Source: Oscillospiraceae bacterium (GTDB taxonomy: Bacteria; Bacillota; Clostridia; Oscillospirales; Oscillospiraceae). Taken from it: 9,935 nucleotides of DNA. The position numbers were made by a program, and so were the translations under genes. The stretch spans positions 1 to 9,935 of the forward strand of contig JAFZQQ010000164.1 of NCBI GenBank assembly GCA_017620315.1. Direction: 5' to 3'. The notes under the pieces were generated by a model. The model was not told the DNA's origin and made no database searches. It worked only from the letters and a program-made list of their open reading frames with translations. This document shows positions 7,052 through 9,935 of this stretch, piece by piece. Numbering within the stretch: the first letter of the stretch is position 1; the number at the start of each line of letters is the position of its first letter.

Positions 7052-7060
7052 AATATAGCA
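7052..7060 (-). promoter_or_regulatory. Probable extended -10 promoter of the DUF4342 gene
   Basis: On the minus strand TGC-TATATT (7052-7060) forms an extended -10 about 70 bases upstream of the start codon. TTGACG (7078-7083) is the best -35, but lies 20 bp from TATATT. At 17 bp it would instead pair with the poorer TGCTAT. A 5-bp GGCTC/GAGCC hairpin (7030-7045) lies in the leader. Confidence 0.45.
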
Positions 7061-7120
7061 TCAAATTATTGCCCAATCGTCAACGAATTATGAACTATCC
7101 GTGAATTAATCGGCGCCCCA

Positions 7121-7780
7121 TTAAAAGTAATCCCGGTCGTTATTTACCTGCATTTCCATGATCGCGCGGGTTATGATCGACTCCATCTGGTCGGTCAGGT
7201 CGACGAACTCGCAGCCGTACTCGTACAGTCCCCTTTTTCTTGTACCGCGGCGCACAACGCACATCAGCGGCGTCAGCTCCCACTCCTTGAGTATACGCGA
7301 GGTAAGCAGCAGCCTGTCGCCCGGCTTGAACTCCTCCTGTGTGCTTATACACACGCCGTGAGAGCTGATATTGACCAGTCTGCACGGTACGCTGCGTATG
7401 TCGTTCTGCCGCATCGGCACGACCTCTCCGAAATACTCGGTCTCCTGTCTGAAAAAGCTGCGGTCGGACTTCTTGTCGGCGAGCTTGACGTTTTCAACAG
7501 ACCAGCCGCCATCTCCTCGGGCGGTGAGCGTACACTCCAGCTCCACCGTGCCCTTCTCCTTCCCGCCGTAGCCTCTCAGCCGAACGGGAACCTTTCTTTC
7601 AAAGCCTTTGAGCCTTGCCTCCGTGAGCGGACGCAGAACCATGCTCCCGTCCCTCGAAGCGATGGTGCGAGCCACAAACAGAAGTTGTCCTCTCTCGTCA
7701 TACGCTTCCATGCGCATTCCGGAGTATTGCGTGAGATCCTGCCCCAGCCGTTTCTGCCTTCGCTTTGAAAACAGTCCCAT
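7121..7780 (-). CDS. PilZ-domain c-di-GMP receptor protein
   Basis: This 219-residue soluble protein has two parts. Residues about 15-103 form a beta-rich N-terminal domain like that of YcgR-type proteins. Residues about 105-215 form a PilZ domain with both c-di-GMP binding motifs intact: RSFFR (107-111, RxxxR) and NISSHG (137-142, [D/N]xSxxG). YEYGCEFVDLTD and a C-terminal helix (MESIITRAIMEMQ), usual for the fold, follow. It should bind c-di-GMP and pass the signal to a partner, for example motility or surface export machinery, but no partner is encoded here. It has no signal peptide or membrane segment. It is transcribed divergently from the diguanylate cyclase gene, suggesting a dedicated signal-receptor pair. 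A GGGGAG site (7788-7793, minus strand) lies seven bases before the start codon. The basic N-terminus (SKRRQKR) could contact nucleic acid or membrane. Confidence 0.93.
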   Translation of the reverse strand: MGLFSKRRQKRLGQDLTQYSGMRMEAYDERGQLLFVARTIASRDGSMVLRPLTEARLKGFERKVPVRLRGYGGKEKGTVELECTLTARGDGGWSVENVKLADKKSDRSFFRQETEYFGEVVPMRQNDIRSVPCRLVNISSHGVCISTQEEFKPGDRLLLTSRILKEWELTPLMCVVRRGTRKRGLYEYGCEFVDLTDQMESIITRAIMEMQVNNDRDYF

Positions 7781-7807
7781 CGCCGCGCTCCCCTTTCCCG
7801 CATAGTA

Positions 7808-7841
7808 GTTATACTATAACACATCAGAGTGCAAAATGGAA
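7808..7841 (-). promoter_or_regulatory. Promoter of the PilZ gene with overlapping palindrome
   Basis: On the minus strand TATAGT (7813-7818) is preceded by TGT, giving an extended -10. A weak -35, TTCCAT (7836-7841), lies 17 bp upstream. The -10 sits inside the odd palindrome GTTATA-C-TATAAC (7808-7820), which could be a small operator. Predicted transcription starts near 7806. Confidence 0.5.
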
Positions 7842-7846
7842 GAACC

Positions 7847-7881
7847 ATTATTTCTCCGGCACATAGAATCGGGCAAATAAT
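7847..7881. repeat. Imperfect dyad between the divergent c-di-GMP gene promoters
   Basis: ATTATTTCTCCG (7847-7858) and CGGGCAAATAAT (7870-7881) match at 10 of 12 positions as inverted arms, including a perfect 7-bp ATTATTT/AAATAAT. Eleven bases separate them. The element lies five bases from the PilZ -35 and four from the cyclase -35, upstream of both predicted start points. It therefore would act as DNA, for example as an operator, and not as an RNA hairpin. Confidence 0.5.
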
Positions 7882-7885
7882 TGTG

Positions 7886-7914
7886 TTGCCATAACGCGTG
7901 AAAAATGATATTCT
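7886..7914 (+). promoter_or_regulatory. Extended -10 promoter of the diguanylate cyclase gene
   Basis: TTGCCA (7886-7891) and TATTCT (7909-7914) are 17 bp apart, with TGA (7906-7908) supplying a TGn extension. Predicted transcription starts near 7921, about 35 bases before the ATG. Confidence 0.65.
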
Positions 7915-7942
7915 TTATTTTGCGGAATGATTCATTCTTTTT

Positions 7943-7948
7943 GGAGGG
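7943..7948 (+). promoter_or_regulatory. Ribosome binding site fixing the 7956 start
   Basis: GGAGGG lies seven bases before ATG 7956, which opens a canonical receiver N-terminus (MKKIMIVDD). An in-frame ATG at 7905 lies inside the promoter spacer, upstream of the predicted transcription start, so it is rejected. Confidence 0.88.
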
Positions 7949-7955
7949 ATACGGC

Positions 7956-9269
7956 ATGAAAAAAATAATGATCGTAGACGACGCGCAGCTGCTCAGCTCC
8001 GCGGCGGAGGCTGTCTCTTCCGCGGGTTACGACGTTATCGTTTACCCCTCCGGCGAAGCGGTCGACAGATATGGCAGCGAACGGCCGGATCTGGTGCTCT
8101 GCGAGCTCGACTCGCCGCAGATATCCGGTCTTGAGCTTTTGAGTCTGCTCAGCGAACGCTACAGCGAGCTGATCCCCATTCTGTTCACCTCTGACAGTGA
8201 AGACAGCGAGGCGGAAAGCCGCGCCTTTGACGCCGGCGCGATGGATTACGTCCGCCGCCCGTTTATGCCGTCCGTACTGCTCCACCGCATCGACAACGCG
8301 CTCCGTCAGATAGACAGTGTGCGCCAGCTCCAGGGGCTCAAGGTCGTCGCCGAGACCGATCCGATGACCGGGCTTTATAACAAGGTCTTTGTGCAGAAGA
8401 CCCTCGGCGAGCTTTGCGCCCGCGCGGACGGCACGCTGATGATGATAGACCTCGATAACTTCAAGCTCGTCAATGACCTGTACGGTCACGGGATGGGCGA
8501 CCGGGTCATTATCCGCTTTGCCGACATACTCCGCGGGGTCATCAGAAGCTCCGACGACATTGTGGGCCGCGTCGGCGGCGACGAGTTTATGATCTTCTGC
8601 CGCGATGTGCACAGCGAGCGGCTGATCGCCGACAAGACCGCCGCGATCAATTCAGGTCTGCTTGAAGCCGCGCGCGAATACATGGGTGCGGACATGAATA
8701 TCCCTCTCGGGGCCTCCGTCGGCGCCGTATTCGTCCCCGAAGAGGGCAGAAGCTTTGACGAGCTTTTCAAGAAGGCGGACAAGGCGCTCTATACCGCCAA
8801 GGAAAACGGCAAGCACGGCTGCGCCTTTTTCCACGGCACAGGCGCGCAGGGCGGCTCCGCCGATCACCAGAACGAATCGCCCTCTCTCATCGGCGCGCGC
8901 AAGATACTGGAAGAGCGGGTCAAGCAGCGCGGGGCGTATGAAACGAATTTTGACGACTTCCGCAGCATTTTCCGCTTTATCTCCCGGCGGGTGGACAGCT
9001 ATCACTACGACGTTGAGTTCATTCTGTTCTCCTTCGACATCGACATTGCGGATGAGAAGGTCGAGGCATTCGGGAACCTGCTGCACAGGACGCTGCGCCG
9101 CAGCGACGTTTTCTCCAAGAGCAGCCGCACGCAGTACATGGTGCTGCTGCCGCAGCCCGTCCCCGACCATGGCGAGGCGGCGATCCGCCGCGTGATGGAA
9201 AAATGGCGCCAGCTTGACGCGAGGACAAACATCTACTGCGAACACGAATCCCTGCTCGGGGAGGAATAG
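7956..9269 (+). CDS. Receiver-GGDEF diguanylate cyclase with degenerate second GGDEF-like domain
   Basis: This 437-residue cytoplasmic enzyme makes c-di-GMP from two GTP. Residues 1-118 form a response-regulator receiver: MIVDD (D8, D9) is intact, but the phosphoacceptor position in LVLCELDSP is Glu50, and the conserved Lys in DYVRRPF is Arg101. Residues about 130-292 form a complete GGDEF domain with DPMTGLYN, metal-binding IDLDNFK (D165), NDLYGHGMGD and the catalytic GGDEF at 207-211. The inhibitory-site Arg (197) is one residue further from GGDEF than usual, with Ser at the canonical place. Residues about 310-430 resemble a second, degenerate GGDEF domain: VEFILFSFD (353-361), then RRSD (381-384) and SRTQY (390-394) in place of GGDEF, followed by MVLLPQP. 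It is transcribed divergently from the PilZ receptor gene. Cyclase activity is likely; independence from phosphorylation is inference. Confidence 0.93.
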   Translation: MKKIMIVDDAQLLSSAAEAVSSAGYDVIVYPSGEAVDRYGSERPDLVLCELDSPQISGLELLSLLSERYSELIPILFTSDSEDSEAESRAFDAGAMDYVRRPFMPSVLLHRIDNALRQIDSVRQLQGLKVVAETDPMTGLYNKVFVQKTLGELCARADGTLMMIDLDNFKLVNDLYGHGMGDRVIIRFADILRGVIRSSDDIVGRVGGDEFMIFCRDVHSERLIADKTAAINSGLLEAAREYMGADMNIPLGASVGAVFVPEEGRSFDELFKKADKALYTAKENGKHGCAFFHGTGAQGGSADHQNESPSLIGARKILEERVKQRGAYETNFDDFRSIFRFISRRVDSYHYDVEFILFSFDIDIADEKVEAFGNLLHRTLRRSDVFSKSSRTQYMVLLPQPVPDHGEAAIRRVMEKWRQLDARTNIYCEHESLLGEE

Positions 9270-9274
9270 AAAAG

Positions 9275-9305
9275 AAAGCGGCCGCCCGTTTTGGACGGTC
9301 GCTTT
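9275..9305. terminator. Rho-independent terminator after the cyclase gene
   Basis: AAAGCGGCCG (9275-9284) pairs with CGGTCGCTTT (9296-9305), with one G-U pair and an 11-base loop. T-rich sequence (to 9313) follows. A and AG-rich sequence before the stem gives a weaker U-tract for the convergent peptidase gene, so it probably serves both transcripts. Confidence 0.8.
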
Positions 9306-9334
9306 TCATTTTTAATATGCTCTGCGGCGAAGCT

Positions 9335-9935
9335 TCACACTTTCAGCGTATGCTTTTCAAACCAGTCCGTGATCTCCTTTAGTCTGCGGAGACGGTGCTT
9401 GGGCTTGCCGGAGCGGCTCAGCTCGTGGTTCTCGCCGTGGAACAGGCACAGCCGTGCCTCGATCCCGCGGTCGACGAGCGCCGCGTACATTTGGATGCCC
9501 TGCTCAAGCGGGCAGCGGTAGTCCTCGTCCGAATGGATAAACAGCGTGGGAGTCTTTGCGTTTTTCACATATTTCAGCGGCGAATGCTCCCAAAGCTTCT
9601 CCGGCTCGTCGTAGAAGTCCGCGTCGTTCTGGTCGTTTCCGAAGTAGAAGCCGATGTCGCTCGTGCCGTAAAAGCTCAGCCAATTGGAGATGGAGCGTTG
9701 GCTCGCGACGCAGCAGAAGCGGTCGGTATGCCCGATGATCCAGTTGGACATAAAGCCGCCGTAGCTGCCGCCGGTCTCGCACACGCGTTTCGGGTCGATC
9801 TGCGGATACTTTTCAAGCACCGCGTCGGCAAAGTCCATCAGGTTCTGATAGTCCACCGTGCCGTACTTGCCGCGGATGTCCGCGAAGACGTTGTCGCGCC
9901 CGTCGCTGCCGATGGGATTGCAGTAGAACACGAAA
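9335..9935 (-). CDS. S9-family serine peptidase (prolyl oligopeptidase/acylaminoacyl peptidase type), C-terminal part
   Basis: The gene enters from the right edge; only the last 199 residues, part of the alpha/beta-hydrolase catalytic domain, are visible. All three catalytic residues are present. Ser lies in GGSYGG (9764-9766). Asp lies in HSDEDYRCP (9521-9523). His lies in GENHELSRSGKP (9425-9427). The stretch CNPIGSDGRDNVFADIRGKYG is typical of S9C acylaminoacyl-peptidase-like enzymes, which cleave short peptides or blocked N-terminal residues in the cytoplasm. The beta-propeller that normally precedes this domain would lie outside the window. The GTG at 9929-9931 is an internal codon, not a start, because the frame and the conserved sequence continue to the edge. 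No link to the convergent cyclase gene is evident. Confidence 0.93.
   Translation of the reverse strand, partial: FVFYCNPIGSDGRDNVFADIRGKYGTVDYQNLMDFADAVLEKYPQIDPKRVCETGGSYGGFMSNWIIGHTDRFCCVASQRSISNWLSFYGTSDIGFYFGNDQNDADFYDEPEKLWEHSPLKYVKNAKTPTLFIHSDEDYRCPLEQGIQMYAALVDRGIEARLCLFHGENHELSRSGKPKHRLRRLKEITDWFEKHTLKV

Noticed and set aside
9929..9931. GTG as a possible start codon of the S9 peptidase
   Set aside because: The frame continues to the window edge with family-like residues (FVFYCNP), and the visible part lacks the N-terminal portion of the catalytic domain, so it is an internal Val codon.

Overview
The window looks like chromosomal DNA from an anaerobic Gram-positive bacterium of the Clostridia, most likely an Oscillospirales-type gut lineage. 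This is an inference. It rests on GC-rich codon use with strong GGAGG ribosome binding sites on nearly every gene, an exported protein with three SLH surface-anchoring repeats, small DUF937 and DUF4342 proteins, and sigma-70-like promoters with extended -10 elements. I see no mobile elements, CRISPR array, tRNA, rRNA or prophage genes. Coding density is high and no gene-free stretch reaches 300 bases.

Layout. (1) Positions 3-2480, plus strand: the 3' part of a GH31 glycosidase of the YihQ (sulfoquinovosidase) type, followed 15 bases later by a GPH-family sugar:cation symporter. Together they form a glycoside uptake-and-hydrolysis operon, closed by a terminator that works in both directions. 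(2) Positions 2535-5586, minus strand: an exported SLH/S41-peptidase-like protein, with a DUF937 protein upstream of it. (3) Positions 5767-6501, plus strand: a four-helix membrane protein with a C-terminal Cys/His knuckle, divergent from the DUF937 gene. (4) Positions 6583-6984, minus strand: a DUF4342 protein with a UBA-like N-terminus, convergent with the previous gene across a 16-bp bidirectional terminator hairpin. (5) Positions 7121-9269: a divergent pair with a PilZ-domain c-di-GMP receptor (minus) and a receiver-GGDEF diguanylate cyclase (plus). (6) Positions 9335-9935, minus strand: the C-terminal catalytic part of an S9-family serine peptidase, cut by the window edge.

The most interesting part is the divergent c-di-GMP locus. 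The cyclase and a PilZ receptor share an intergenic region whose two promoters flank an inverted repeat (10 of 12 positions matching). The cyclase has an atypical receiver: Glu replaces the phosphoacceptor Asp and Arg replaces the conserved Lys. Its active GGDEF domain has a displaced inhibitory-site Arg. Its C-terminus looks like a second, degenerate GGDEF domain that has lost the catalytic motif but keeps an RxxD at the usual inhibitory-site spacing. This suggests, without proving, a phosphorylation-independent cyclase with product sensing moved to the C-terminal domain. Second, the GH31 enzyme keeps both catalytic Asp residues but has Phe where characterised sulfoquinovosidases have a diagnostic Tyr, so its substrate should not be assumed to be sulfoquinovose.
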